Shown in pieces: positions 47,223 through 57,344 of a DNA stretch of 64,000 nucleotides; positions within the stretch are counted from its first letter, which is position 1; each line of letters starts with the position of its first letter. Where the stretch lies: positions 24,037 through 88,036 of the forward strand of contig JAJXWO010000012.1 of assembly GCA_021781535.1 (NCBI GenBank), given 5' to 3'. The notes under the pieces were generated by a model, which had not been told where the DNA came from, did no database searches, and was given only the letters and a program-made list of their open reading frames with translations. The translations under genes were made by a program, and so were the position numbers. This stretch comes from Deltaproteobacteria bacterium (lineage in GTDB: Bacteria; Desulfobacterota; Desulfuromonadia; Geobacterales; Pseudopelobacteraceae).

Positions 47223-48263
47223 ATGTTGAAGATTGCTATTGTCGGTGCCAGCGGCTACACCGGGTTGGAATTGATCCGTATCCTCCATTGCCATCCTGAA
47301 GTCGCGGTTTCCTGCCTGACCTCCGAACAGAGTGCGGGCAAGCGTATTTCCGAGGTATTCCCGACGCTGAGAGGCCGCTGTGATACTGTGCTGGAAAACC
47401 TGGAGCCGGTGCGGATTGCCGATAAAGCAGATATAATCTTCACTGCATTGCCACATAAAGCTGCCATGGAGGTCGTGCCGACCTTCCTCAAACTCGGTAA
47501 AAAGGTCATTGATCTGTCGGCCGATTACCGCCTTTCTGATCCGGCAGTCTATGGGGAATGGTACGAACCCCATCTCAATCCTGCCAACCTGAAAAAAGCG
47601 GTCTACGGATTGCCGGAGATCAGGCGTGCCAAAATCAAGGGGGCAAAACTGGTCGCCAACCCCGGCTGCTACCCGACCAGCATCATTCTTGCCTTGGCGC
47701 CGCTGCTGAAGAAAGGGTTGATCGATCTGTCAAGCATCATTGCCGATTCTGTTTCCGGCGTTACCGGTGCCGGTCGTTCAGCCAAGGTCGACAGTCTCTA
47801 TTGTGAGGTGAACGAGGGCTTCAAGGCGTATGGGGCCGGCGGCGTACATCGGCATATCCCCGAAATCGAGCAGGAACTTTCCCTGCTGGCAGGACAATCA
47901 TTAAAAATCACCTTCACCCCGCATCTGGTGCCGATGGACAGGGGCATCCTGTCAACGATCTACGCTGCGCCGAATAAAACGGTCAGCAACGAAACGATCG
48001 CCACACTGTACCGGGAATTCTACAACGGTGAACCATTTGTGAGGATCCTTTCAGACGGCGCACTCCCCTCCACCGCTTTCGTGCGCGGCTCAAATTTCTG
48101 TGACATTGCCCCCCTGGTGGATAGTCGAACCGGCCGAATCATCGTCATCTCGGCTATCGATAATCTGGTGAAAGGCGCTTCCGGGCAGGCGGTACAGAAT
48201 ATGAATCTGGTCTGCGGATTTCCCGAGTCGATGGGTCTGGAAGGGCTGGCGCTGTTCCCCTGA
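47223..48263 (+). CDS. argC: N-acetyl-gamma-glutamyl-phosphate reductase ArgC
   Basis: ArgC reduces N-acetylglutamyl phosphate with NADPH in arginine synthesis. 346 residues: [18 protein letters not shown] nucleotide-binding loop, the active-site cysteine in [10 protein letters not shown], and HRHIPEIEQ with [17 protein letters not shown] 47223 has GGAG eight bases upstream. The YgiQ gene starts three bases after the stop. Confidence 0.96.
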   Translation: MLKIAIVGASGYTGLELIRILHCHPEVAVSCLTSEQSAGKRISEVFPTLRGRCDTVLENLEPVRIADKADIIFTALPHKAAMEVVPTFLKLGKKVIDLSADYRLSDPAVYGEWYEPHLNPANLKKAVYGLPEIRRAKIKGAKLVANPGCYPTSIILALAPLLKKGLIDLSSIIADSVSGVTGAGRSAKVDSLYCEVNEGFKAYGAGGVHRHIPEIEQELSLLAGQSLKITFTPHLVPMDRGILSTIYAAPNKTVSNETIATLYREFYNGEPFVRILSDGALPSTAFVRGSNFCDIAPLVDSRTGRIIVISAIDNLVKGASGQAVQNMNLVCGFPESMGLEGLALFP

Positions 48264-48266
48264 CCT

Positions 48267-50096
48267 ATGTCTTTTATCCCTACGACACAAGAAGAAATAC
48301 GAAAACGGGGCTGGAAAGAACTGGATGTCATCTTCGTCAGCGGCGATGCCTATATTGATCATCCCGCTTTCGGCGTGCCACTGTTGGCCCGCTGGCTCGA
48401 GGGGCATGGCTTCCGCGTCGGCATCATCTCACAACCGGATTGGCGTTCAAAAGAACCTTTCATGGCACTTGGCCGTCCCCGCCTGTTTTTTGCAGTTTCG
48501 GCCGGAGCCATGGATTCGATGGTTGCCCACTACACCCCCGCCCGCAAGTTGCGGCATGATGATGCCTACACCCCCGGCAACCGCCATGGTGCACGTCCGA
48601 ATCGCGCCACAATGGTCTATACTTCCCGCCTGAAGGAAGCCTACAAGGACGTACCGGTTGTGATCGGCGGCATTGAAGCATCACTGCGCCGCTTCGCCCA
48701 TTACGATTTTTGGGAAAACAAGGTGCGCCGTTCGATACTGTTTGATGCCAAAGCGGACCTGCTGATCTACGGCATGGCCGAGCAGTCGCTTCTGGAAGTA
48801 GCCGAACGGATGCGAACAGGCGAACGGATGGGCGATATTCGTGACGTACGCGGCACGGCATATCTCTGTGGCGGGCTTGTTACCGATACCCATATCGCAA
48901 TCCCCTCCTATGAGGAGATATCAGCCTCCAAAAAAAAGTTTGCCGAAGCATTCCGCCTGGCCTACCTGCAACAGAATCCCTGGTCCGCCCGGAAAGTCAC
49001 ACAACAGCATGGCAATCGGCTGCTGGTCTGCAATCCTCCCGCGCTCCCCTTGACGGAAGCCGAGATGGACGCCGTTTATGCATTGCCGTTCGAGAAGGGC
49101 CCGCATCCGTCATATAGCGAGACAATTCCCGCCTGGGAACAGATCAAAACCTCCATAACCAGCCACCGTGGCTGCTTCGGCGGCTGTGCGTTCTGCGCTA
49201 TTACCATGCATCAAGGTAAAACGATCCAGTCCCGGAGTAAAAACTCCATCCTCACCGAAATTGCAGCTATGACCAGAAAATCATGGTTCCGCGGCACTGT
49301 CAGCGATATCGGCGGACCAACGGCCAACATGTTCGGCCTCGGCTGCGACAACGTTGATGCCATGCATAAATGTCACCGAGAAAGTTGTCTCTTCCCGACT
49401 ATCTGTTCAAACCTGCGCACCGGCGACAAAGCAGCAACGTCACTACTACAGGCAGTTCGTTCTCTGGAAGGTGTGAAGCATACGGCAATTTCATCCGGTG
49501 TGCGTTATGATCTTCTGGAAAAACAGCCCGCCTATTTCAGCGAACTGGTAGGCCACCACGTCAGCGGTCTTCTTAAAATTGCCCCGGAGCACTTGGTTGA
49601 CCACGTAACTGAGATCATGCGCAAGCCGGGGAAGAAATCTTTTGAAACGTTTCTGGCCCGCTTCCGTGCTGAAAGCGACCGGATTGGCAAACGTCAGCAC
49701 ATTGTGCCATATCTTATTTCCGGGCACCCGGGCTGCACCTTGTCGGACATGCTTGAACTGGCACTGATTCTCAGAAAAATGGGGATACAAGTTGAGCAGG
49801 TCCAGGATTTCACACCTACTCCGGGTACTATTGCAACGTGCATGTTCTACAGCGGCATAGACCCGATGACCGGAAAAACGGTCTACTCGGCAACGAGCGA
49901 CCGGGAAAAAGGATTGCAGAAGGCTTTGTTGCTATGGCACCTTCCCTCGGAACGCCCTAAGGTGCAGGAAGCTCTCAAAGAGCTCGGGCGAGCAGGTGAA
50001 ACGGGTTTGCAAGTGTTGTTGGCGGGCGGGTCCGGTAATGAGCGGAAAACAGGTAACACCGTCAAAAAAGAATCATCGGGCAGGAGGCGGAATTAG
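48267..50096 (+). CDS. YgiQ-family radical SAM protein
   Basis: 609 residues. An N-terminal domain ([39 protein letters not shown]) of the YgiQ/UPF0313 group is followed by the radical SAM motif [19 protein letters not shown] (CX3CX2C) and later [11 protein letters not shown] and RYDLL. It is a widely conserved enzyme whose reaction is unknown. It is almost certainly translated with argC (three-base gap). The C-terminal tail (residues about 575-609) is basic and low in complexity. Confidence 0.93.
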   Translation: MSFIPTTQEEIRKRGWKELDVIFVSGDAYIDHPAFGVPLLARWLEGHGFRVGIISQPDWRSKEPFMALGRPRLFFAVSAGAMDSMVAHYTPARKLRHDDAYTPGNRHGARPNRATMVYTSRLKEAYKDVPVVIGGIEASLRRFAHYDFWENKVRRSILFDAKADLLIYGMAEQSLLEVAERMRTGERMGDIRDVRGTAYLCGGLVTDTHIAIPSYEEISASKKKFAEAFRLAYLQQNPWSARKVTQQHGNRLLVCNPPALPLTEAEMDAVYALPFEKGPHPSYSETIPAWEQIKTSITSHRGCFGGCAFCAITMHQGKTIQSRSKNSILTEIAAMTRKSWFRGTVSDIGGPTANMFGLGCDNVDAMHKCHRESCLFPTICSNLRTGDKAATSLLQAVRSLEGVKHTAISSGVRYDLLEKQPAYFSELVGHHVSGLLKIAPEHLVDHVTEIMRKPGKKSFETFLARFRAESDRIGKRQHIVPYLISGHPGCTLSDMLELALILRKMGIQVEQVQDFTPTPGTIATCMFYSGIDPMTGKTVYSATSDREKGLQKALLLWHLPSERPKVQEALKELGRAGETGLQVLLAGGSGNERKTGNTVKKESSGRRRN

Positions 50097-50154
50097 TTCT
50101 GTAGTTACTGCGCTAAATTTGCGCTACATCCGTTTCGGCAGGCAAAAAAGACAA

Positions 50155-50186
50155 GAAAAAAGGCCCCACGGAAAATCCGTAACGCC
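50155..50186 (-). terminator. tRNA-Leu terminator
   Basis: ACGGA/TCCGT stem extended by GGC/GCC, followed on the minus strand by six Ts; 14 bases past the tRNA 3' end. Confidence 0.7.
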
Positions 50187-50199
50187 TTTATTCTTCTGA

Positions 50200-50286
50200 T
50201 GGTGCCCGGGACTAGACTCGAACTAGCACACCCTTGCGAGCACAAGAACCTGAATCTTGCGTGTCTACCAATTCCACCACCCGGGC
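50200..50286 (-). tRNA. tRNA-Leu (anticodon CAG)
   Basis: An 87-base class II tRNA with CCA encoded. Acceptor GCCCGGG pairs with CCCGGGC; D-loop TGGAATTGGTAGAC; anticodon stem CAAGA/TCTTG around loop TTCAGGT, giving CAG, which reads CUG; a long variable arm (TGCTCGCAAGGGTGTGC region); T-arm loop TTCGAGT. It has its own terminator. Confidence 0.95.
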
Positions 50287-50366
50287 AATTGAACTGATTT
50301 CTTATCATTTCCATTTTTATATTGCAAGCAGAAAAAGACAACTCCCCGTATAAAAGCCCTAAAAAC

Positions 50367-50395
50367 TTGACAAATCGACACCCGTGGTGATATCA
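50367..50395 (+). promoter_or_regulatory. ndk promoter
   Basis: TTGACA (50367-50372) and, 17 bases on, ATATCA; about 40 bases before ndk. Confidence 0.5.
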
Positions 50396-50435
50396 GAAGA
50401 GTTCACATTTTTAGATATCTATCGGAGGAAACATC

Positions 50436-50849
50436 ATGGAACGTACTTTTGCAATCATCAAACCGGACGCAGTCGAGCGCAAGCTGGCTGGCAAAATCCT
50501 GGCACGAATCGAAGAAAAAGGCTTCACCATCGCCGGCATGAAGAAAATCCAGCTGACCAGAAAACAGGCAGAAGGCTTCTACTATGTACACAGTGAGCGC
50601 CCTTTTTTCAACGACCTGTGTGCTTTCATGTCCCGCAGTCCGGTGATCGTACTCTGCCTTGAGAAAGAAAATGCCATCGCGGACTGGCGCACCCTGATGG
50701 GCGCAACGAATCCTGCCAACGCAGAGCCGGGCACCATCCGTAAGGATTTTGCCGTCAATATCGAGGAAAATTCATCCCACGGTTCTGACGCTCCTGAAAC
50801 TGCCGCTTTTGAAATCCCGTATTTCTTCAGCGCTCTGGAGCTGGTATAA
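50436..50849 (+). CDS. ndk: Nucleoside diphosphate kinase
   Basis: 137 residues. Ndk equilibrates nucleoside di- and triphosphates through a phosphohistidine. The start [22 protein letters not shown], the HSERPFF segment, the [21 protein letters not shown] nucleotide loop and the catalytic His in [13 protein letters not shown] are all present. GGAGG precedes ATG 50436. Confidence 0.97.
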   Translation: MERTFAIIKPDAVERKLAGKILARIEEKGFTIAGMKKIQLTRKQAEGFYYVHSERPFFNDLCAFMSRSPVIVLCLEKENAIADWRTLMGATNPANAEPGTIRKDFAVNIEENSSHGSDAPETAAFEIPYFFSALELV

Positions 50850-50867
50850 ATAATACATGCACATGTA

Positions 50868-50909
50868 GATACAGAAAAGGCCCCGCAATCGCGGGGCCTT
50901 TTCTGTATC
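50868..50909. terminator. Bidirectional terminator ndk / cobA-hemD
   Basis: A nearly perfect 19-base inverted repeat, with AGAAAAGGCCCCGC and GCGGGGCCTTTTCT around a four-base loop, sits between two convergent genes. U-rich arms on both sides suit termination in both directions. Confidence 0.9.
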
Positions 50910-50928
50910 AAAGAGGGAAACGGGCGGT

Positions 50929-52446
50929 TCAGGCAAAATGAGCTTCAAGCGCCGCAACCAGAGCATCCATCGTGTAGGATTGCGGTTCAATATCTACCTT
51001 CAGTCCCAGATCACGGCATGTTTTTGCTGTTATCGGGCCGATTGACGCAACAGCCACACCCTTCAGCATATCGTGCATCAACTCTTCCCCCAGCATGGCA
51101 GCCAGATTTTGCACCGTCGAAGATGACGTGAATGTGATGCAGTCAACCGAGCGTTTTTCAAGCGCAAAAAGTGTTTCTGGCGGGAGCCTGTCAGGAAAGA
51201 TATTGCGGTACGCAACGGGACTATCAACATGAGCCCCCATCCGTTTCAGCTCCTGGGGAATAATATCGCGAGCCTTGTCAGCGCGGGGAAAAAGCACCCG
51301 GCTGTTGTTCATATCCAGACGGGAGAATTCTTTGACGACCCCCTCGGCCTTATAGTCGGTGGGTATCAGATCTGCTTTTACGCCATGCGAACGCATTTCA
51401 TAGGCGGTCTTCGGCCCGACCACACAAACCCTGCAGCCTGCCAAGGCTCTGGCATCAAGCCCGAGCATACCCAGCCGCTGGAAAAAGTATCGCACGGCAT
51501 TCGCCGAAGTCAGGATCAGCCAGTTATAATAAGGCAACTCACGAATGGCGAGATCGAGCAGTTGCCAGCTCTCCGGCTCCACCAGGCGGATGGTAGGGCA
51601 TTCAAGCACTGATGCCCCGCGCGCCGCCAATTTAGCTGAAAATTCACCGGCCTGTTCTGCGGCACGGGTGACAACGATCTTTTTTCCGCACAGGGGACGC
51701 GTGTCATACCATTGCAGCTTCTCACGCAGCGAAACAACCTCGCCGACAATTGTAATTGCCGGCGGTTTGAAGCCACTTTCTTCGGCCCGATCGGCAATAT
51801 CTGCCAGGGTGCCGACCAGCACCTGCTGGCAGGCGGTAGTTGCCCAGCGCACCAGGGCCACCGGAGTTTCAGCGGCTCTGCCATGCTCTATCAGTCGCTG
51901 CATGTTGCGCCGCAGGGTGGTAATACCCATGTAAAACACCACGGTGCCGCCACCTAATGACAGGCGGTCCCAGTCGATGTTTGATTCAAACTTGTCTTTC
52001 CCTTCCTGGCCGGTTACAAACGCGACTGAGGCGGTTACGTCACGATGGGTAAGCGGTATGCCGGAGTACGCGGAAGCCCCGATGGCAGCGGTAACTCCGG
52101 GGACAACCTCAAAAGGTATCCCGGCATCGCGCAGCGCTTCGCACTCTTCTCCGCCGCGACCAAACACAAAGGGGTCGCCCCCCTTCAGGCGCACGACGAT
52201 CTTCCCCGCCCCCGCTTTTGCAACAAGGAGGTTATTTATCTCGTCCTGTCCCTGATTGTGGCGACCGCCGACCTTGCCGGCATAAATACGTTCGGCCGTT
52301 CCGGGAGCGTGGCAGAGCAGCTGCTCGTTCGCCAGATAATCATAGACCACCACCTCGGCCCGTCGCAAACATTCCACGCCGCGCACCGTAATCAGGGACG
52401 GATCACCGGGACCGGCGCCGACCAGATAAACGATGCCGTTATTCAC
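50929..52446 (-). CDS. cobA-hemD: Uroporphyrinogen-III C-methyltransferase / synthase fusion
   Basis: A 505-residue fusion. Residues 1 to about 245 are the SUMT methylase (VYLVGAGPGDPSLITVRG, RLKGGDPFVFGRGGEECEAL, VPGVTAAIGASAYSGIPLTHR), making precorrin-2. Residues about 255-505 are uroporphyrinogen-III synthase HemD (KIVVTRAAEQAGEFSAKLAARGA, LILTSANAVRYFF, DCITFTSSSTVQNL). The fusion thus closes the ring and methylates it, feeding heme, siroheme and corrin branches. Start GTG 52446 overlaps the end of hemC by eight bases and has GAGG seven bases upstream. Confidence 0.95.
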   Translation of the reverse strand: MNNGIVYLVGAGPGDPSLITVRGVECLRRAEVVVYDYLANEQLLCHAPGTAERIYAGKVGGRHNQGQDEINNLLVAKAGAGKIVVRLKGGDPFVFGRGGEECEALRDAGIPFEVVPGVTAAIGASAYSGIPLTHRDVTASVAFVTGQEGKDKFESNIDWDRLSLGGGTVVFYMGITTLRRNMQRLIEHGRAAETPVALVRWATTACQQVLVGTLADIADRAEESGFKPPAITIVGEVVSLREKLQWYDTRPLCGKKIVVTRAAEQAGEFSAKLAARGASVLECPTIRLVEPESWQLLDLAIRELPYYNWLILTSANAVRYFFQRLGMLGLDARALAGCRVCVVGPKTAYEMRSHGVKADLIPTDYKAEGVVKEFSRLDMNNSRVLFPRADKARDIIPQELKRMGAHVDSPVAYRNIFPDRLPPETLFALEKRSVDCITFTSSSTVQNLAAMLGEELMHDMLKGVAVASIGPITAKTCRDLGLKVDIEPQSYTMDALVAALEAHFA

Positions 52447-53377
52447 CGATTGACCTCTGGTAGACTTCTTCCAGAATGGCCTTGCCTCCTTCGGCCAGCA
52501 ACTGATCTGCGAGGCGAATGCCCAGTTGTTCACATTCAGCGGCCGGACCGCTGATTTCGCCGCGAACGGAGCGCGTGCCGTCGACAGCAGCGATGAAACC
52601 AACAAGACGCAGTTGGCCGCCGCTGACTGTTCCATGTGCCGCTATCGGCACCTGGCAGCCACCCTCGCACCGTTTGAGCAGGGCGCGCTCCGCCCGGACC
52701 GCGTAGCTCGTATCGGCATGATTGAAGAATGCTATCGTCTCGGTTATGACCGGATCTGCCAGTCGGCATTCGATCCCTAACGCACCCTGACCAATGGCCG
52801 GAATGGAGACGTCAACGTCCAGGTATTCGCCGACGCTGTCGGTGAAACCAAGGCGTTTCAGGCCGGCGGCAGCCAAAATAACGGCATCCAGATTGTCTTC
52901 GGTAAGTTTCCTGATCCGGGTCTCTACGTTGCCGCGAATAATAACCATCTGCAGGTCGGGGCGTATTTTCAGAAGCTGCGCCTGCCGACGGAGTGCACTG
53001 GTGCCGATGCGGGCCCCCTGCGGAAGTTCTGCAAACTTCAGGTTCCGGGAGATAACGGCATCGCGCGGGTCTTCGCGCTCGGTAATGCAGTACAGTCCCA
53101 ATCCCTCCGGGAAATCGGTCGGCACGTCCTTCATGCTATGGACGGCAATGTCGATCTCGCCTCGCAGCATGGCTTCCTCGATCTCCTTGACGAACAGACC
53201 TTTGCCGCCAACCTGCGCCAGCGGGACATCGAGGATCTTGTCACCAATCGTCTTGATCTTGGTTAACGTGACTTCCATACCCGGGTACCGCTTCTCAAGT
53301 TCGGATTTTACCCAGTTCGCCTGCCAAAGGGCCAGCTGGCTGGCACGGGTTCCAATACGTAGCTGTGTGGGGGGCAT
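52439..53377 (-). CDS. hemC: Porphobilinogen deaminase HemC
   Basis: 312 residues. HemC polymerises four porphobilinogens on a dipyrromethane cofactor. LRIGTRASQLALWQANWVKSEL, AVHSMKDVPTDFPEGL, GTSALRRQAQLLKIRPDL and the cofactor cysteine in LKRCEGGCQVPIA are present. ATG 53377 has GGAG eight bases upstream; a longer frame to 53425 overlaps sfsA and is less likely. Confidence 0.96.
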   Translation of the reverse strand: MPPTQLRIGTRASQLALWQANWVKSELEKRYPGMEVTLTKIKTIGDKILDVPLAQVGGKGLFVKEIEEAMLRGEIDIAVHSMKDVPTDFPEGLGLYCITEREDPRDAVISRNLKFAELPQGARIGTSALRRQAQLLKIRPDLQMVIIRGNVETRIRKLTEDNLDAVILAAAGLKRLGFTDSVGEYLDVDVSIPAIGQGALGIECRLADPVITETIAFFNHADTSYAVRAERALLKRCEGGCQVPIAAHGTVSGGQLRLVGFIAAVDGTRSVRGEISGPAAECEQLGIRLADQLLAEGGKAILEEVYQRSIGE

Positions 53378-53417
53378 AATTTTTCTCCAGTAATGTGTAT
53401 TTGATCCTAACCTTTGT

Positions 53418-54113
53418 TCATTCAAGGACCACCGGCAGACGCTCTGTGAGCCTGATCTCTTCCGGCGTTACCAGCGCCCGGTAGGCCAGCGCCTCCACTC
53501 CATTTTCCACTGCCTGTCGCAGCAGCCGTCCATACTCCGGGTCGATCAGGTCGGCCGGAGAAACCGAGACGCAATCGCCGCGCTGAACAGTGAAAAATAT
53601 TACGCCGCGGTCGCCTTCGCGCACCACCCTCATCAGCTCCTGCAGGTGCTTTTGCCCCCGCGTGGTGACGGCATCCGGAAACAGGGCCCGGTCACGATCT
53701 GCCAGCGTGACGTTTTTCACTTCAACAAAGCACCGCCCGGCCGGGCCTTCCAGCAACAGGTCGACACGGCTATGCTCGCCATAGGGGACTTCGGGGCGAA
53801 TTGCCGCATATCCCTGCAACTCCCCAACTGTGCCATCTTCAATCGCTTCGTGCACCAGTCGGTTGGGCAACCCGGTATTGATGCCCACCCAGAAACCGTC
53901 AGCTTCCACCAGTTCCCACCCAAGGGGAAACTTCCTCCCCGGATTGGAACTGCGGGAAAGAAGCACCCGGCTGCCGGGAACGGCACATCCTTTCATACTG
54001 CCCGAGTTCGGGCAGTGAACGGTGACGATAGCGCCATCCGCAAGCACGACGTCCGCCAGGAACCGCTTGTAACGTTTGATCAGAGTACCGGAAATCAGCG
54101 GCGGCAGACGCAC
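53418..54113 (-). CDS. sfsA: SfsA family protein
   Basis: 231 residues matching SfsA (sugar fermentation stimulation protein): ISGTLIKRYKRFLADVVL, VHCPNSGSMKGC, LVEADGFWVGINTGLPNRLVHEAI, and the nuclease-like core SRVDLLLEGPAGRCFVEVKNVTLADRDRALFPDAVTTRGQKHLQEL. The D...E-x-K pattern (VDLLL, VEVKNV) suggests a PD-(D/E)XK-like nuclease fold, and the real role is unsettled. GTG 54113 shares a base with the hemA stop (TAGTG). Confidence 0.93.
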   Translation of the reverse strand: MRLPPLISGTLIKRYKRFLADVVLADGAIVTVHCPNSGSMKGCAVPGSRVLLSRSSNPGRKFPLGWELVEADGFWVGINTGLPNRLVHEAIEDGTVGELQGYAAIRPEVPYGEHSRVDLLLEGPAGRCFVEVKNVTLADRDRALFPDAVTTRGQKHLQELMRVVREGDRGVIFFTVQRGDCVSVSPADLIDPEYGRLLRQAVENGVEALAYRALVTPEEIRLTERLPVVLE

Positions 54114-55414
54114 TATTCTTCCAGCTCCAGCTCCTCATCATCGCGCTGCAGGGCTTCCAGCTCAAACAGTTGACGCAGTGCATCGATATACAAATCAACC
54201 CGTCCGCCCTGGCCGGCCTGTTTCAGCGCCGATGTGGGGGCATGGAGCAGTTTGTTCATCATGGCCATCGTGAGCGCTTCCAGCCGTTTTTCGGCGTCAG
54301 GCGGTAATTCCTTCCAGCCGGCAATGGTCTTATCCAGCTCGGATCTCCGGATCTCGTCAAACCGGTTTCTCAGGGCAACGATGGTGGGCGTTACTTCCAG
54401 TGTCGAAAGCCATTTGTGAAATTGGCCGATCTCCTGGTTGATAATCTCCTCGGCCTTTTCGGCCTCCAGACTGCGCTGGGCGAGATTTGCCTGAATTATC
54501 TCCTGAAGATGGTCAACCGTAAAGAGATAGGCGTTTTCGATCCCGTCAACCTTGGGGTCAATGTCACGGGGCACGGCAATATCGATGAAGAAGACCGGCT
54601 TGAATCTACGCCGTTTGAGGACATCTTTTACGTCTTGCGGGCCAATGATGCAGTGCGGGGCACCGGTGGATGAAAGGACAATATCGGCATGATGGAGGTG
54701 CTCGAAGAGTGCCTCGAAAGGCACCGCCACACCACCGAATTCTTCAGCCAGCTTTTCTGCGCGCTCAAAGGTGCGGTTGGTGACCATAACCCCTTTGGCA
54801 CCGCTGTTGAGAAAGTGCTTGGCAGCCAGTTCGCACATTTCCCCGGCGCCGATCAGCATGACCGTTTTGTCGGAAAGGTCGCCCAATATTTTTTTAGCCA
54901 GTTCAACAGCAGCAAATGCTACCGAAACAGCAGAAGAAGCTATTTTGGTTTCAGTCCGTACCCGTTTGGCGACTGAAAAGGCCTTGTGAAGAAAACGATT
55001 GAGGATAATTCCGGAAGATTTGAATTCAGCGGCATAGCCGTAGGAGGTCTTGATCTGCCCCAGGATCTGTGGTTCGCCAATGACCATCGAATCCAGACTG
55101 GAAGCAACCCGGAAGACGTGACGGATGGCGGCCTCGGCATGGAGGCTGTACAGGTGCGGCTCAAGCGCTTCAAATTGCAGATGATGATAATCGGCTATAA
55201 ACCGTTTGATACGGGCTATGCCGCCGGCAATATCACGGGTCGTGGCATAAATCTCGACCCTGTTGCAGGTAGAGACAATTATCCCCTCGGTAATGCCCTC
55301 AAGCTTGATCAGTTCACCAAGCGGTTTTTCGATACAGTTGGGCGAAAATGCCACTTTTTCACGAATCTCAACTGCAGCAGTTTTGTAAGAGAGGCCGACA
55401 ACAATGATATTCAT
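54113..55414 (-). CDS. hemA: Glutamyl-tRNA reductase HemA
   Basis: 433 residues. HemA reduces glutamyl-tRNA with NADPH to glutamate semialdehyde, the first committed step of C5-pathway tetrapyrrole synthesis; GltX in this window makes its substrate. The catalytic cysteine is in [30 protein letters not shown], the NADPH loop [17 protein letters not shown] and [12 protein letters not shown] are conserved. Full length, with an acidic tail (DDEELELEE). Confidence 0.97.
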   Translation of the reverse strand: MNIIVVGLSYKTAAVEIREKVAFSPNCIEKPLGELIKLEGITEGIIVSTCNRVEIYATTRDIAGGIARIKRFIADYHHLQFEALEPHLYSLHAEAAIRHVFRVASSLDSMVIGEPQILGQIKTSYGYAAEFKSSGIILNRFLHKAFSVAKRVRTETKIASSAVSVAFAAVELAKKILGDLSDKTVMLIGAGEMCELAAKHFLNSGAKGVMVTNRTFERAEKLAEEFGGVAVPFEALFEHLHHADIVLSSTGAPHCIIGPQDVKDVLKRRRFKPVFFIDIAVPRDIDPKVDGIENAYLFTVDHLQEIIQANLAQRSLEAEKAEEIINQEIGQFHKWLSTLEVTPTIVALRNRFDEIRRSELDKTIAGWKELPPDAEKRLEALTMAMMNKLLHAPTSALKQAGQGGRVDLYIDALRQLFELEALQRDDEELELEE

Positions 55415-55459
55415 GATTGAGAACAGTCCGGATTAATAAATAAAATACTGGAAGCAGGG

Positions 55460-56260
55460 CTACCAGGTAATACTGTGCTTCATGGCAAAAAAGGTGAACA
55501 GCACAACAACGAAACCGAGAATCGCAAGAATGGCCGCCCGCTTCCCCCTCCAGCCTATGGTGAGTCGGCCATGCAGAAGCGCCGCATAGATGAGCCAGAT
55601 GATCAGCGACCAGGTCTGTTTGGGGTCCCATATCCAGTAACTCCCCATAGCCTGTTCGGACCAGATGGAACCGGATATTATGGCGATGGTTAATAGCGGG
55701 AAGCCAACGGTCAGGCAGCGATAACTTATCTCGTCCATTATTTCCAGGGAAGGAAGTTTCTGGAAAAGCGCCCCGAACTGCTTGGATTTGAGAAAATAAT
55801 TCTGAATCAGATACATCACGGCAACGCCGGCGGCAATGGTGAAGCAGGCATAGCTGATAAAAGCCAGCATTGCATGAAACCAGAACCAGTTACTCTGGAG
55901 GATAGGATGAAGCTGGCGCACCTCTCCATGGAGAGAACTTGAGGCCGCCAACATCATGAGTGCAACAGGGGTAATAAAAGAGCCGAGCGTCGTTACTTTA
56001 TATCTGCGCTCGAAAAAAAGAAAGCCGCCAACAATAGCAAGGCTGAAAAACGACAACGATTCCTGCATGTTTGTAAGAGGCAGATATTTCAACTTGCTGG
56101 CCAGGTGTATTGTCGAAAGGAGGTGTGCGATGAAACCGGCAGTCAGCAAGCGACTGGCCCACCGTGTCAGCAGCGGTGACGTCCGCACCAGGCAGACAAG
56201 ATAAACAGCGGTGGCACAGCCATACAAAGCGGCAGTCAGAAAGAAAAACATGTGTGTCAT
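55460..56260 (-). CDS. ccsA: CcsA/CcsB-type cytochrome c assembly (heme handling) protein
   Basis: 266 residues with about eight membrane segments. The tryptophan-rich WWD-type motif is present in the loop WIWDPKQTWSLIIWLIYAALLHGR, with conserved histidines (FWFHAMLAF, LLHGRL, MKHSITW) for heme. This is the heme-delivery half of System II (Ccs) cytochrome c maturation; its partner ResB/CcsB is not visible nearby. ATG 56260 overlaps the preceding stop as ATGA. Placement between siroheme and hemA genes links heme supply to cytochrome assembly. Confidence 0.9.
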   Translation of the reverse strand: MTHMFFFLTAALYGCATAVYLVCLVRTSPLLTRWASRLLTAGFIAHLLSTIHLASKLKYLPLTNMQESLSFFSLAIVGGFLFFERRYKVTTLGSFITPVALMMLAASSSLHGEVRQLHPILQSNWFWFHAMLAFISYACFTIAAGVAVMYLIQNYFLKSKQFGALFQKLPSLEIMDEISYRCLTVGFPLLTIAIISGSIWSEQAMGSYWIWDPKQTWSLIIWLIYAALLHGRLTIGWRGKRAAILAILGFVVVLFTFFAMKHSITW

Positions 56261-56853
56261 GGCAATAATTCCTTGCATTCAGCGATCTCGGCGAGCAAAC
56301 GCCTGGCAAGCGAGCGTAAAACTTTTACATTGTATGTACTTGAACTCCCGTTCGTCAACAGCTTTTCTCGTTCTTTAGCCAACGTATCAAGGATAGTTCC
56401 ATATTCATGCCCGATATGCTCGGCAATACTGTCCCGCACATCCGCGGCAAATGTCGGGCAGATACCGCCGGTAGAAACCGCTATTTCAAGATTGCCGCGC
56501 CTCGCCACGGCCGGAAAAGTGCAGTCCCCCTCTGCCGTATTACCGGCATTGGTGACGAGAATCGCCCGCTCGTGCGCATCAGCAGAAATCTGTTCATTCA
56601 CCACGTCATCGTCGGTTGCAGCGATCACAATGAAGGCATTTTCCAGGTCTGCCACATTGTAGCTGCCGATTCTGACGGTAAACGCGCCGGTATCTTTCAT
56701 GGCAGCAATGTCGGGGCAGATATCCATGGCCACGATCCTGACAGACGCGCCTGCCGCCAGCAGGGCATGGAGTTTGCGAAGGGCAACCGTGCCGCCACCG
56801 ATAATAACAGCCCGTTTGCCCTGCATTCGTATATTCAGCGCCAGCGTGGACAT
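56257..56853 (-). CDS. Precorrin-2 dehydrogenase / sirohydrochlorin ferrochelatase (Met8-like)
   Basis: 198 residues. The NAD-binding loop is RAVIIGGGTVALRKLHALLAAGA; VIAATDDDVVNEQISADA and STGGICPTFAADVRDSIAEHIG match the Met8/CysG N-terminal family that oxidises precorrin-2 to sirohydrochlorin, sometimes also inserting iron. Its product feeds siroheme and, in anaerobes, cobalamin. ATG 56853 has GGAG eight bases upstream. First gene of the tetrapyrrole operon running to 50929. Confidence 0.92.
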   Translation of the reverse strand: MSTLALNIRMQGKRAVIIGGGTVALRKLHALLAAGASVRIVAMDICPDIAAMKDTGAFTVRIGSYNVADLENAFIVIAATDDDVVNEQISADAHERAILVTNAGNTAEGDCTFPAVARRGNLEIAVSTGGICPTFAADVRDSIAEHIGHEYGTILDTLAKEREKLLTNGSSSTYNVKVLRSLARRLLAEIAECKELLP

Positions 56854-57009
56854 GCCTGTTTCTCCATGAATGGCATCATACTCTCCCCGTGTTTGCATTT
56901 CAACGATCCGAGCATATAGTATATGAGGCACACCGAGTTTGCTCTTGATTTTTTCACTGACTGGTATATCATTCGAAAAAGTTATTTTGTACCCAAAAGG
57001 AGATTACAG

Positions 57010-57339
57010 ATGGCCAGTGATAACGTCCTCGCATTTACTGATGCAAATTTTGACCGCGAAGTGTTGCAGTCCGACGTCCCGGTGCTCGTTGATTTTTGGG
57101 CAACGTGGTGTGCACCCTGTAAAGCGATTGCACCTTTAATTGATACCGTTGCCGATGAAAATGCCGGAAAAGTAAAAATTGGCAAGGTGAATGTCGATGA
57201 GAATCAGGCTACACCCGGAAAGTATGGCGTGCGTGGCATTCCAACCATAATTTTATTCAAGAATGGCGTCATAGTTGATCAGGTTGTCGGGGCAGTACCG
57301 AAATCACAACTTGACGCACTGATAGCCAAAGCGCTCTAG
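57010..57339 (+). CDS. trxA: Thioredoxin
   Basis: 109 residues, the standard size. The redox motif is [14 protein letters not shown], i.e. CAPC instead of the usual CGPC, with the buried Asp and the cis-Pro in [12 protein letters not shown] present. A good ribosome site (AAAGGAG) precedes ATG 57010; a longer frame upstream overlaps no conserved sequence. TlpA follows after five bases. Confidence 0.95.
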   Translation: MASDNVLAFTDANFDREVLQSDVPVLVDFWATWCAPCKAIAPLIDTVADENAGKVKIGKVNVDENQATPGKYGVRGIPTIILFKNGVIVDQVVGAVPKSQLDALIAKAL

Positions 57340-57344
57340 TATCA

